A stretch of DNA of 64,000 nucleotides. It comes from Rhodanobacter sp. C05. Its GTDB lineage: Bacteria; Pseudomonadota; Gammaproteobacteria; Xanthomonadales; Rhodanobacteraceae. The notes under the pieces were generated by a model. The model made no database searches and was not told the origin of the DNA. It worked only from the letters and a program-made list of their open reading frames with translations. How positions within the stretch are numbered: position 1 is the first letter of the stretch; each line of letters begins with the position of its first letter. Where the stretch lies: positions 124,001 through 188,000 of the forward strand of contig NZ_MUNQ01000020.1 of NCBI RefSeq assembly GCF_002001165.1, in the 5' to 3' direction. Position numbers and translations under genes: made by a program. This document shows positions 29,023 to 37,712 of this stretch, in pieces.

Positions 29023-29871
29023 TCAGCTGCCCAATACCGTGCGCACATCCAGCAGCTCGGGGAAGAACTCCAGGTCGAGCGCCTTTTTCAGAAAACTCAC
29101 ACCGGACGAACCGCCGGTGCCACGGCGATGGCCGATGATCCGCTCCACCGTTTTCATGTGACGGAAACGCCACAGCTGGAAACTCTCCTCCACATCCACC
29201 AGCTGTTCGCACATGTGGTATTCCGGCCAAAAGTCCGCGCGGCCCTCGTAGATGCGCTTGAATGTCGGCAGCAACGCTTCATTGCTCTGGTAAGGCTGAG
29301 TCCAGTCGCGTTGCAGCAGGGTTGCCGGCACCGCATGGCCGCGACGACTCAGATAGCTCAGGAATTCGTCGTACAGGCTGGGGGCTTCCAGCACTTTGCG
29401 CAACGCGGCCTGTGCGGCCGGATCGTGCGCGAACACCTTGAGCATGCCGGTGTTCTTGTTGCCGAGCAGGAACTCGATCTGCCGATATTGCAGCGACTGG
29501 AAGCCCGACGACGGCCCCAGCACACCACGGAATTCCAGATACTCCGAGGGTGTCAGTGTCTCCAGCACGGCCCATTGCTCGAACAGCTGGCGCTGCACCT
29601 GTTTCACCCGCGCAAGGATCTTCAGACAGGCGTCGATGTCATCCACCTGCAGGTGCACTACCGCCGCCTTCAGCTCGTGGATCAACAGCTTCATCCACAG
29701 TTCGGCCACCTGGTGCTGCACGATGAACAGCAACTCGTCGTGATGCGGCGGCTGACTCAATGGCTGTTGCGCCGACAGCAGCGTATCCAGATGCAGGTAA
29801 CCGCCGTAGGTCATCTGCCCATTCAGATCCGTCTGGATGCCTGCCTCGATATCACGCTGGTTGTCGCTCAT
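29023..29871 (-). CDS. kynA: Tryptophan 2,3-dioxygenase
   Basis: This heme enzyme opens tryptophan to N-formylkynurenine. The 282-residue protein has the substrate/heme motif [19 protein letters not shown] and the C-terminal proximal-His region [19 protein letters not shown]. The rest of the kynurenine pathway (formamidase, kynureninase) is absent from the window. It is divergent from pdhA. Confidence 0.97.
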   Translation of the reverse strand: MSDNQRDIEAGIQTDLNGQMTYGGYLHLDTLLSAQQPLSQPPHHDELLFIVQHQVAELWMKLLIHELKAAVVHLQVDDIDACLKILARVKQVQRQLFEQWAVLETLTPSEYLEFRGVLGPSSGFQSLQYRQIEFLLGNKNTGMLKVFAHDPAAQAALRKVLEAPSLYDEFLSYLSRRGHAVPATLLQRDWTQPYQSNEALLPTFKRIYEGRADFWPEYHMCEQLVDVEESFQLWRFRHMKTVERIIGHRRGTGGSSGVSFLKKALDLEFFPELLDVRTVLGS

Positions 29872-30077
29872 TCGGCTTCGTCATCCTGCAAAAGTTGGTC
29901 ATTTTAGCGGTTGTCGCAAGTCATCCCGTACGCCCGCGCATGCTGCACCGTACCTTGCAGTGCAACATGCCGGCCTGTTATCAAGCGCGGTCTTATCCGG
30001 ACATACGGCCTTCACCGACCCTCGGTAAAATGCCGTGTTCCCTGCTTACCCCTCTCTTCCTCACCCCGGAGCGAGTC

Positions 30078-31163
30078 GTGACCATCGCCGCCAAGTTTGA
30101 AATCGAATACCTGCAATACCTCGATGCCGAGGGCAAACAGGTCCGTGACGATCTGCCCGAGTTCGCCAAGGACCTCGGCCACATGGTCGAGCTGTACAAG
30201 TTGATGTTGTCGACCCGCGTGTTCGACGCCAAGTCGATCGCCCTGCAGCGCACCGGCAAGCTGGGCACCTATGCCAGCTGCCTCGGCCATGAGGCGGCGC
30301 ATGTCGGCATCGGCAGCGCGATGCGGCCCGAAGACGTGTACGCACCGAGCTATCGCGAATACGGCGCCCAGCTGTACCGCGGCGTACAGCCGCGCGAGGT
30401 CTACATGTACTGGGGCGGCGACGAGCGCGGCAACGACTACCAGAAGGAACCGGCACGACATGACTTCGCCTGGTCGGTGCCGATCGCCACGCAGTGCCTG
30501 CATGCGGCAGGTTCCGCACTGGCGTTCAAGATCCGCGGCGAGAAGCGCGTGGCCGTGTGCACGATTGGCGACGGCGGTTCGTCCAAGGGCGACTTCTACG
30601 GCGCGATCAACATCGCCGGCGCACAGAACCTGCCGCTAGTGGCAGTGATCGTCAACAACCAGTGGGCGATCTCGGTACCGCGCAAGATCCAGTCCGGTGC
30701 ACCCACGCTGGCGCAGAAAGGCATCGCTGCGGGCCTGTTCTCGATCCAGGTGGACGGCAACGACATCATCGCGGTGCGCAAGGCGATGGAAGATGCGCTG
30801 GAGCGCGCCCGCAGCGGCAAGGGCGGCAGCGTGATCGAGGCGGTGACCTATCGCCTCGGCGACCACACCACCGCCGACGACGCGCGTCGCTACCGCGGCG
30901 AGCAGGAAGTGAAGGACGGCTGGGAAAAGGAGCCGATGAAGCGCCTGCGCAACTGGCTGGTGGCCAAGGGCGTGTGGGACGACGCGAAAGAAGAAGCCTG
31001 GAAGGCCGAGTGCGACGAGTGGATGGACAACGAAGTGAACGCCTACCTCGAGACCAAGACTCAGCCGGTCTCGGCGATGTTCGACTACATCTTCGCCGAA
31101 GTCCCCGCCGATCTCGCCAAGCAGCGCGATTACGTCCTCTCGCTTGAAACCAAGGGTCATTGA
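30078..31163 (+). CDS. pdhA: Pyruvate dehydrogenase E1 component, alpha subunit
   Basis: E1-alpha binds thiamine diphosphate and with E1-beta decarboxylates pyruvate. The 361-residue product has the ThDP motif GDGGSSKGDFYGAINIAGA ending near NNQWAIS, and the phosphorylation-loop-like YRLGDHTTADDARRY. I start at the GTG at 30078, six bases after GGAG, because upstream in-frame ATGs fall in or near a -10-like TAAAAT (30026-30031). A palindrome TTGCAGTGCAA (29955-29965) lies upstream in the divergent gap with kynA. A branched-chain 2-oxoacid substrate cannot be excluded. Confidence 0.9.
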   Translation: MTIAAKFEIEYLQYLDAEGKQVRDDLPEFAKDLGHMVELYKLMLSTRVFDAKSIALQRTGKLGTYASCLGHEAAHVGIGSAMRPEDVYAPSYREYGAQLYRGVQPREVYMYWGGDERGNDYQKEPARHDFAWSVPIATQCLHAAGSALAFKIRGEKRVAVCTIGDGGSSKGDFYGAINIAGAQNLPLVAVIVNNQWAISVPRKIQSGAPTLAQKGIAAGLFSIQVDGNDIIAVRKAMEDALERARSGKGGSVIEAVTYRLGDHTTADDARRYRGEQEVKDGWEKEPMKRLRNWLVAKGVWDDAKEEAWKAECDEWMDNEVNAYLETKTQPVSAMFDYIFAEVPADLAKQRDYVLSLETKGH

Positions 31164-31166
31164 GTC

Positions 31167-32147
31167 ATGGCACAAATCACTCTCATCGAAGCAGTTACCC
31201 AGGCACTCGCCTATGAGATGGCCCACGACGACAGCGTCATGGTGCTGGGCGAGGACGTCGGCCTCAACGGCGGCGTATTCCGCGCCACCCAGGGCCTGCA
31301 GGAAAAATTCGGCGAGCTGCGTGTGCTCGACACGCCGCTGGACGAAACCACGATTGCCGGTGTGACGGTTGGTCTCGCGGTGCAGGGCATGAAGCCGGTC
31401 GCCGAGGCACAGTTCGAAGGCTTCATCTATCCGATGATGGAGCAGATCGCCTGCCACGCCGCCCGCATGCGCAACCGCACCCGCGGTCGTCTCACCGTAC
31501 CGGCGGTGTTCCGCGCGCCGTGGGGCGGCGGCATCCGCGCACCGGAGCATCACTCGGAAGCGAACGAGCACCTGTTCACCAATATCCCTGGCCTGCGCGT
31601 GGTGATGCCGTCCTCGCCGGCGCGCGCCTACGGCCTGCTGCTGGCGGCGATCCGCGATCCGGATCCGGTGATGTTCTTCGAGCCAAAGCGCATCTATCGC
31701 CAGTACAAGGAAGAGGTGCCGGACGATGGCGAGGCATTGCCGCTGGACGTGTGCTTCGTGCTGCGTGACGGTACCGATGTGACCCTGGTGACCTGGGGCG
31801 CGCAGGTGAAGGAAGCGCTGGAGGCGGCCGATGAACTGGCTGCGCAAGGCATCAGCGCCGAGGTGATCGACGTCGCCACGCTGACCCCGCTGGACTTCGA
31901 CACGATCGCTGAATCCGTACAAAAAACGGGCCGCTGCGTGATCGTGCACGAAGCACCGAAGACCGCCGGCTTCGGCGCGGAGATCGCGGCCCGCCTGGCC
32001 GAGGAGTGCATGTACGACCTGCTCGCGCCGGTCGAGCGCGTCACCGGTTTCGACACGCACATCCCGCTGTTCCGCCTGGAAATGAAATACATGCCGAGCG
32101 TGGAGCGCGTCGTCGACGCGGCGAAGCGTACTCTGGCGGCAAGCTGA
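31167..32147 (+). CDS. pdhB: Pyruvate dehydrogenase E1 component, beta subunit
   Basis: The 326-residue partner of E1-alpha begins MAQITLIEAVTQAL and has GEDVGLNGGVFRATQGL, LDTPLDETTIAGVTVGLA and HEAPKTAGFGAEI, all typical of heterotetrameric E1-beta. It starts three bases after the pdhA stop, so both subunits are made from one transcript. The gene is followed by a large inverted repeat before the E2 gene. Confidence 0.95.
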   Translation: MAQITLIEAVTQALAYEMAHDDSVMVLGEDVGLNGGVFRATQGLQEKFGELRVLDTPLDETTIAGVTVGLAVQGMKPVAEAQFEGFIYPMMEQIACHAARMRNRTRGRLTVPAVFRAPWGGGIRAPEHHSEANEHLFTNIPGLRVVMPSSPARAYGLLLAAIRDPDPVMFFEPKRIYRQYKEEVPDDGEALPLDVCFVLRDGTDVTLVTWGAQVKEALEAADELAAQGISAEVIDVATLTPLDFDTIAESVQKTGRCVIVHEAPKTAGFGAEIAARLAEECMYDLLAPVERVTGFDTHIPLFRLEMKYMPSVERVVDAAKRTLAAS

Positions 32148-32168
32148 CCTGGAACTCCAACATTGCAC

Positions 32169-32250
32169 GGCGTCATTCCCGCGAAAGCGGGAACCCAACT
32201 TGATCTTTCGCCACACATAAATGGATTCCCGCTTTCGCGGGAATGACGCC
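32169..32250. repeat. dRS3-like element: perfect 25-bp inverted repeat inside the pdh operon
   Basis: Positions 32169-32193 and 32226-32250 are perfect reverse complements, separated by 32 bases. Each arm itself holds the core ATTCCC-N8-GGGAA(T). In mRNA the arms would form a very stable hairpin between pdhB and aceF. There is no T-run, so it is unlikely to terminate fully; it may tune expression or RNA decay. A degenerate relative occurs at 11177-11287. Confidence 0.9.
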
Positions 32251-32302
32251 AGAAAAATCAGCACCGGCAAGGCCGGTCACACCAGACAACGGAAATCTGC
32301 TC

Positions 32303-33691
32303 ATGGCTGATATCAAGACGTTCTACCTGCCCGACCTCGGCGAAGGCCTGCCCGACGCGACGATCGTCGAGTGGCACGTGAAGGTGGGCGACAGCATCAA
32401 GCTCGACGCGCCGCTGTGCTCGATGGAGACCGCCAAGGCGGTCGTCGACGTGCCCTCGCCATACACCGGCAAGGTCACCAAGCTGCACGGTGCCGCCGGC
32501 GACATCATCGAGACTGGTTCCGCACTGGCCGAGTTCGAGCCCGACCCGAACGCCAAGCAGCGTGCCGAGGCCGAATCGACCGGCCATCATCACGGCCCGA
32601 AGAAGAGCGTCGGCAGCACGGCCGCCGACGACAGCCACAAGGTGGTCGCCTCCGATGACGGTGGCGAGATCGAAAGCGATGGCAAGAAGGCCGATCGCGA
32701 AGACGAAGGCACCGTGGTCGGCGCGATGGTCAGTGGCAATCACGTGCACGTCGAACAGGCCGCCAGCATCGGCGGTGTGAAGGCCGTGCCCGCCGTGCGT
32801 GCACTGGCGAAGAAGCTCAAGGTCGACCTGACCCGCGTGCGCCCGAGCGGTGCCGACGGCGTCGTGACCATGAAGGACGTCAAGGACGCCGCCGCCAACG
32901 GTTCGGCCGCACTCGGCACTGCGCCGGCACGTGGCGTACCTGCCTCGGCCGGCCGCCACCTGGCGCCCGAACTGCCGCAGCCTGAAGCCGCACGCACACC
33001 GGTGTCACTCGCAGGCAAGCCGGTGCGTACCGCGCCGCCGTCGCAGCAGGCCAGCGGCCAACCGGAGCAGTTGAAGGGTGTACGCCGCAACATGGCCCGC
33101 GTGATGGCTGACGCCCACGCCCAGGTCGTGCCAACCACTCTGGTCGACGACGCCGACCTGCACGCCTGGATCGGCAAGCAGGACATCACCGCCCGCCTGA
33201 TCCGCGCGATCGTGTTCGCGTGCAAGACGGTGCCTGGCTTGAACGCGTGGTTCGATGGCAAGAACCTCACCCGCACCCTGCATCCGCATGTCGACATCGG
33301 CATCGCGGTGGATACCGACGACGGCCTGTTCGTACCGGCGCTGCGCAACGCCGACGTGCTCGACGGTGCCGGCATTCGCGCCGCGATCAAGCGCCTGCGC
33401 ACCCAAGTCGAGGATCGCTCGATCCCGGCCTCGGAGTTGTCCGGCTACACCATCAGCCTGTCGAACTTCGGCATGTTCGCCGGCCGCTATGCCACGCCAG
33501 TGGTGGTACCGCCAACTGTCGCCATCGTCGGCGCCGGCAAGCTCAGCCACGACGTAGTCGCCGTGATCGGCGGCATCGAAGTGCATCGCCGCATGCCGCT
33601 GTCGCTGACCTTCGATCACCGCGCCGCCACCGGCGGTGAGGCTGCGCGCTTCCTCAAGGCGATGCTGGACGATCTGGCGCTGCCGAACTGA
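32303..33691 (+). CDS. aceF: Dihydrolipoamide acyltransferase E2 of the pyruvate dehydrogenase complex
   Basis: The 462-residue protein has one lipoyl domain (lipoyl-Lys in SMETAKAVVDVPSP, about residue 40), a charged/His-containing linker, an E3-binding domain (VPAVRALAKKLKVDLTRVRPSG), an Ala/Pro linker and the catalytic acyltransferase domain. In the active-site motif DHRxxDG the sequence reads DHRAATGG: His is kept, the Asp is Thr. The ATG at 32303 begins the lipoyl domain; a longer in-frame start would run through the inverted repeat and is not credible. The E3 gene is not in the window. Confidence 0.92.
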   Translation: MADIKTFYLPDLGEGLPDATIVEWHVKVGDSIKLDAPLCSMETAKAVVDVPSPYTGKVTKLHGAAGDIIETGSALAEFEPDPNAKQRAEAESTGHHHGPKKSVGSTAADDSHKVVASDDGGEIESDGKKADREDEGTVVGAMVSGNHVHVEQAASIGGVKAVPAVRALAKKLKVDLTRVRPSGADGVVTMKDVKDAAANGSAALGTAPARGVPASAGRHLAPELPQPEAARTPVSLAGKPVRTAPPSQQASGQPEQLKGVRRNMARVMADAHAQVVPTTLVDDADLHAWIGKQDITARLIRAIVFACKTVPGLNAWFDGKNLTRTLHPHVDIGIAVDTDDGLFVPALRNADVLDGAGIRAAIKRLRTQVEDRSIPASELSGYTISLSNFGMFAGRYATPVVVPPTVAIVGAGKLSHDVVAVIGGIEVHRRMPLSLTFDHRAATGGEAARFLKAMLDDLALPN

Positions 33692-33706
33692 CCTTGCTGC
33701 ACACGT

Positions 33707-33744
33707 GAAACCGACAGTGCGCTTTCGGGCGCCCTGTCTGTTTC
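33707..33744. terminator. Convergent hairpin after aceF
   Basis: The arms GAAAC-C-GACAG and CTGTC-T-GTTTC with a GC-rich inner stem form a near-symmetric hairpin between the convergent aceF and 33757 genes. It lacks a long T-run. Confidence 0.6.
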
Positions 33745-33756
33745 AGCGGTCATCCA

Positions 33757-34416
33757 TCAGTAGTCGCGCACGTCCAGCAACATGAAGCAACGCGCGGTGT
33801 AGTCATGTCCACCACGCGGCCACGCGACAGCCGTCAGCGCCAGGGTTCCCGCCGTCCACGGCTCGTTGTCGAGCGAGGCCTCGCTGCGTGAATCGTCCTC
33901 TGCGACATGGCTGTGTACCAGCCGCACCCAGTGCAACTCGGGTGTCAGTGCTTCGCGCTTCAGTGCGACTTCGATCGCCGCCAGCGCGTCGACCGGAATG
34001 GTCACGGCATCTGCGGTCGTTCCACGCACGTTGAACGGGCCGACGAACACATCCCACGTACGCACACCGATGTCCCACGCGGTGATCTGCATCTTGCGGT
34101 CGTCGGTGACGTACCAGCAGGCGGCCAGCAGCAGGTGAAACGCATTCTGTTCGAATGCATGCAAGGCATCACGGCAACCGGCGTCACCACTGCCGATCCC
34201 GGCGAAGCTCTCCTCGATGCGCCGTTCCTCGCTCAACACCACGTCGACATCGAGGCGACCCGGTTCGCCAGGGCTACCCTCATGCCACTCGGCACGGATC
34301 GCAGGAAAATCATCGTCGGTGACCAGCCAGCCATCTTCGTCCGCTTCCAGTTCGACATCATTCCGTTCGAACAACCGCAGCAGATATTTCTGTAGCGCCG
34401 CACTATCCATCGTCAT
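33757..34416 (-). CDS. Conserved hypothetical protein
   Basis: The 219-residue soluble protein is acidic and has no signal peptide or membrane segment. Visible blocks are DEDGWLVTDDDFPAIRAEWH, HAFEQNAFHLLLAACW and WDIGVRTWDVFVGPFNVRG. I do not recognise the family with confidence (it may belong to a domain of unknown function). Its ATG overlaps the stop of the upstream metallopeptidase gene by four bases, so the two are coupled. Confidence 0.75.
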   Translation of the reverse strand: MTMDSAALQKYLLRLFERNDVELEADEDGWLVTDDDFPAIRAEWHEGSPGEPGRLDVDVVLSEERRIEESFAGIGSGDAGCRDALHAFEQNAFHLLLAACWYVTDDRKMQITAWDIGVRTWDVFVGPFNVRGTTADAVTIPVDALAAIEVALKREALTPELHWVRLVHSHVAEDDSRSEASLDNEPWTAGTLALTAVAWPRGGHDYTARCFMLLDVRDY

Positions 34417-34931
34417 TCTCGATTGTCTGCATTGGCCGGCGACGGCAGTTCACGCCAGGTCAGATACACGCGCAGATCGAACTCCCGCTGATGGTAGTCC
34501 GGCAGCATGTAGGTGCACAGCTGGTAGAACGCCTTGTTGTGATCCTGCTCTTTCAGGTGCGCCAGCTCGTGTACCACGATCATCTGCAGGAATTCCGGTG
34601 CGGCCGCCTTGAACAAGGCGGCCACGCGGATTTCCTTCTTCGCCTTGAGCTTGCTGCCCTGTACGCGCGAGATCGCGGTATGCAGCCCGAGTGCGTTTCG
34701 CACCACGTCGAGCTTGCTGTCGTACAGCACCTTGTCGATACCCGGTGCGTTTTTCAGGTGCTGCTGTTTCAGATCCATGGTGTAGGCGTAGAGCGCCTTG
34801 TCGCTCTGCACCGGGTGCCGATCCGGATAGTGTTTGGCCAGATGCTCGCCCAGGCGCTGCTGCGCGATCAGCTGCCGCACCTTGTCCTGCAAGGCAGCTG
34901 GGTACGCCTGGAGATATTTGAGCGGCATCAT
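34413..34931 (-). CDS. YgjP-like M48-type metallopeptidase
   Basis: The 172-residue protein contains the zinc motif HELAHLKEQDHNKAFY (HExxH with a third His five residues after the second), as in the YgjP/DUF45 group of SprT-like putative metallopeptidases. No signal peptide is seen, so it is cytosolic. The C-terminus has YHQREFDLRVYLTW. It is coupled to the downstream hypothetical gene by an ATGA overlap. Substrates are unknown. Confidence 0.85.
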   Translation of the reverse strand: MMPLKYLQAYPAALQDKVRQLIAQQRLGEHLAKHYPDRHPVQSDKALYAYTMDLKQQHLKNAPGIDKVLYDSKLDVVRNALGLHTAISRVQGSKLKAKKEIRVAALFKAAAPEFLQMIVVHELAHLKEQDHNKAFYQLCTYMLPDYHQREFDLRVYLTWRELPSPANADNRE

Positions 34932-35039
34932 GGACGATATTCTCGCACCCCATCGAGTTCACTCGTGATGGTGGCATCTGTAAAACCGCGTTCACAGGGT
35001 GTCGCGTTCGAAGAGACTGACACCAGCCGACAGCCAGAA

Positions 35040-35363
35040 TCAGCGACGCCGTCCCCAGCAGGCGTGACGCAGCAGCATCGCCAGCACCAGCACCACGGCA
35101 AACGCACCATAGCCATACAGCGCAGGCAATACCTGTTGCCAGATACCTCCGCTCGCACGACCAAACTGGTCGACCGGTGGCAGCTCAACCATGTCGAAAC
35201 CAAGCAGCGCACCCTGCACTGCCGTGATTGCTGCCAGCAGCAACATCACAAAATCGAAAACACGCCGGGCCGAGGTCCGTGGCAGGCTCTTCGGATAGGC
35301 CCAGTAAGCCCAGCACAGGATCAGCAACCACGGTGCCAGCAGCAGGATGGCCAGGTAACGCAT
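35040..35363 (-). CDS. Small inner-membrane protein
   Basis: The 107-residue protein has three hydrophobic segments (about residues 3-20, 37-55 and 80-100) and a basic C-terminus (HACWGRRR), so it is an integral membrane protein. I do not recognise it. The gene is 36 bases after the trpS-end side and on the same strand, so it may be expressed with its neighbours YgjP and the 33757 gene. Confidence 0.7.
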   Translation of the reverse strand: MRYLAILLLAPWLLILCWAYWAYPKSLPRTSARRVFDFVMLLLAAITAVQGALLGFDMVELPPVDQFGRASGGIWQQVLPALYGYGAFAVVLVLAMLLRHACWGRRR

Positions 35364-35398
35364 CGATCAATCACTCCCTCGGCTTGAATCGCCGCGCA

Positions 35399-36763
35399 TC
35401 AATCCTGCGCAGCGAGCTGATCCAGCGCTTCGCGCAGCCGCAGCAGGGCTTCGTCACGAGACTGCTCATCGCGGTAATCGGGTGTGCTGGCGACCTGCTT
35501 GCCATCCAGCTCAAGGGTCACGCCCTGCGGCTTGATCTGCAGCACGGTACCGGCCGCACCCAGCGTCTTGAGGTGCTTCTGCAGCGCGCCGGCCGCCTTC
35601 GGATCGGCGAACGAGATCGACAGCAACAGCTCCTCGCCTTCCGCAGAGAACAGGCGAAAACGGAAGTTACCATCCGCATCGCGGAAACTGGCGAAGCGCG
35701 GCATTTTGTCCTGCTTCGCGACCGTCTTAGGCGAGGCCGTGATGGCCGCCGATGTGTTGGCCGAACGCAGCCCCAGCGCATCGCGCAACGCAGCGATCTT
35801 CGGCGTGGCAATCGCACGCGCCTTCTGGGCGCCCTGCTGCAGGATCGTCTCGATCGCCGCCGGATCGGCCATGAACGCCTCGTAGCGCTCACGCATCGGC
35901 GCCACATCAGTCTCGATGCGTTCGTACAACACCTGCTTCGCATCACCCCAGCCGAGGCCGTCCAGCAGGGTCTGGCGGAATACCGCCGTCTCGGTCTCAC
36001 TGGCAAATGCGCGGAAGATGGTGAACAGCGCCGAGTTGTCCGGATCCTTCGGCTCACCCGGCAGGCGCGAGTCGGTGACGATGCGCATGATCGCCTCGCG
36101 CAACTGCTTCTTGCCACCAGCGAACAACGGAATCGTGTTGTCGTAACTCTTGGACATCTTGCGGCCGTCCAGGCCAGGCAGCGTAGCCACCTGCTCCTCG
36201 ATCAGCGCTTCGGGCAACACGAAGAACTCGTGGCCATGGATATGGTTGAAGCGCTGGCCGAGATCGCGCGCCATCTCGATATGCTGGATCTGGTCGCGCC
36301 CCACCGGCACTTTGTGCGCGTCGAACGCGAGGATGTCGGCTGCCATCAGCACCGGATACATGTACAAGCCGGCGGTGATACCGGCATCGGCATCCTCGCC
36401 CGTCTCCGTATTCCGATCCACCGCCGCCTTGTAGGCGTGTGCACGGTTCAACATACCCTTAGCGGCGACGCAGGTGAGAAACCAGGTCAGCTCAGGAATT
36501 TCCGGAATGTCCGACTGCCGGTAGAACGTGACGCGCTGCGGATCGAGGCCGGCGGCCAGCCAGGTCGCGGCGATCTCCAGCCGTGAACGTTCGATTCGCG
36601 CTGCATCGTCGCTCTTGATCAGGGCGTGATAGTCGGCCATGAAATAGAACGCATCGACGTCAGCGCGCCGGCTGGCTTCAACGGCCGGGCGGATCGCACC
36701 CACGTAATTGCCCAGATGCGGTGTACCGGTAGTGGTGATGCCGGTGAGGACTCGAGTTTGCAT
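35399..36763 (-). CDS. trpS: Tryptophanyl-tRNA synthetase with C-terminal extension
   Basis: The enzyme charges tRNA-Trp. The HIGH-like motif is TPHLGNY and the KMSKS loop is GRKMSKSYDNT. At 454 residues it is about 120 longer than the compact bacterial form: after residue 330 a segment containing FRDADGNFRFRLFSAEGEEL and ADPKAAGALQKHLKTLG is appended, which looks like an extra alpha/beta domain. Such long forms occur in Xanthomonadales, to my knowledge. The ATG at 36763 starts the conserved sequence; upstream codons are not family-like. Confidence 0.95.
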   Translation of the reverse strand: MQTRVLTGITTTGTPHLGNYVGAIRPAVEASRRADVDAFYFMADYHALIKSDDAARIERSRLEIAATWLAAGLDPQRVTFYRQSDIPEIPELTWFLTCVAAKGMLNRAHAYKAAVDRNTETGEDADAGITAGLYMYPVLMAADILAFDAHKVPVGRDQIQHIEMARDLGQRFNHIHGHEFFVLPEALIEEQVATLPGLDGRKMSKSYDNTIPLFAGGKKQLREAIMRIVTDSRLPGEPKDPDNSALFTIFRAFASETETAVFRQTLLDGLGWGDAKQVLYERIETDVAPMRERYEAFMADPAAIETILQQGAQKARAIATPKIAALRDALGLRSANTSAAITASPKTVAKQDKMPRFASFRDADGNFRFRLFSAEGEELLLSISFADPKAAGALQKHLKTLGAAGTVLQIKPQGVTLELDGKQVASTPDYRDEQSRDEALLRLREALDQLAAQD

Positions 36764-36797
36764 AGGGTTCGCTTGGAATGTCTTCGGGCCGGCGCAA

Positions 36798-37712
36798 TCA
36801 GCGCAGCAGCGTGGATTTGCCAAACAGCGATTCGACCAGGTCCACCGCCAGTTTGGCGGTCTGGTTGCGCTTGTCATACGCCGGATTCAGCTCGACGATG
36901 TCCAGCGACGCCATGCAACCGGTGTCGGCGATCATCTCCATGCACAGCTGCGCCTCGCGGTAATCCGGACCGCCACGCACCGTGGTGCCGACGCCCGGTG
37001 CGATGCTTGGATCGAGGAAATCCACATCGAAGCTCACGTGCAGATGAGTATTTCCGTCGACACCGGCGAGCGCCTCTTCCATTACGCCCTTCATGCCGAT
37101 CTCGTCGATACGGCGCATGTCGAACACGCTTATGCACGCCTCGCGCACCAGCTGCTTTTCGCCTTCGTCCACCGAGCGGATGCCGATATAGCGGAAAACA
37201 TCAGGCGTGGTGGCCGGCGTACTACCACTGAGCCCGGTGAGTTCGGCCGGCCCATTGCCGCACAGACAGGCCACCGGCATGCCGTGGATATTGCCCGACG
37301 GAGTGGCCTGCGCAGTATTGAAGTCGGTATGCGCATCCAGCCACAGCACGCGAAGCTGCTTGCCTGCGTCGTGGCAATGGCGCGCCACGGCCGAGATCGA
37401 ACCGATCGCCAGGCAGTGATCGCCGCCCAGCATGATCGGCAAACGCCCTGCCTGGAGCTCTTGATGAACAGCCGTATAGACGGCCGTATTCCAGGCCACC
37501 ACCTCGTCCAGATGACGGTAGCCATGCGTGGGCGGTTGCCATGGATTGAGCGGCCCCTGCAAATTGCCGCGATCGATCACGGTCAGTCCGCGACGCTCCA
37601 GCCTGGCCGCCAGGTTGGCCACCCTCAGCGCTTCCGGCCCCATTGCGGCACCACGATGTCCGGCGCCGATGTCGGTCGGCACGCCGATCAGTGAAACGGT
37701 CTGCTTGTTCAT
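36798..37712 (-). CDS. rocF: Arginase
   Basis: The manganese enzyme hydrolyses arginine to ornithine and urea. The 304-residue protein has the metal-binding motifs GGDHCLAIGS, WLDAHTDFN and SFDVDFLDPSIAPG, as well as the C-terminal ELNPAYDKRNQTAKLA. These match arginase rather than agmatinase. The start at ATG 37712 gives MNKQTVSLIGVPTDIGAG. It lies 34 bases upstream of trpS on the same strand; no other arginine-degradation gene is nearby. Confidence 0.92.
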   Translation of the reverse strand: MNKQTVSLIGVPTDIGAGHRGAAMGPEALRVANLAARLERRGLTVIDRGNLQGPLNPWQPPTHGYRHLDEVVAWNTAVYTAVHQELQAGRLPIMLGGDHCLAIGSISAVARHCHDAGKQLRVLWLDAHTDFNTAQATPSGNIHGMPVACLCGNGPAELTGLSGSTPATTPDVFRYIGIRSVDEGEKQLVREACISVFDMRRIDEIGMKGVMEEALAGVDGNTHLHVSFDVDFLDPSIAPGVGTTVRGGPDYREAQLCMEMIADTGCMASLDIVELNPAYDKRNQTAKLAVDLVESLFGKSTLLR

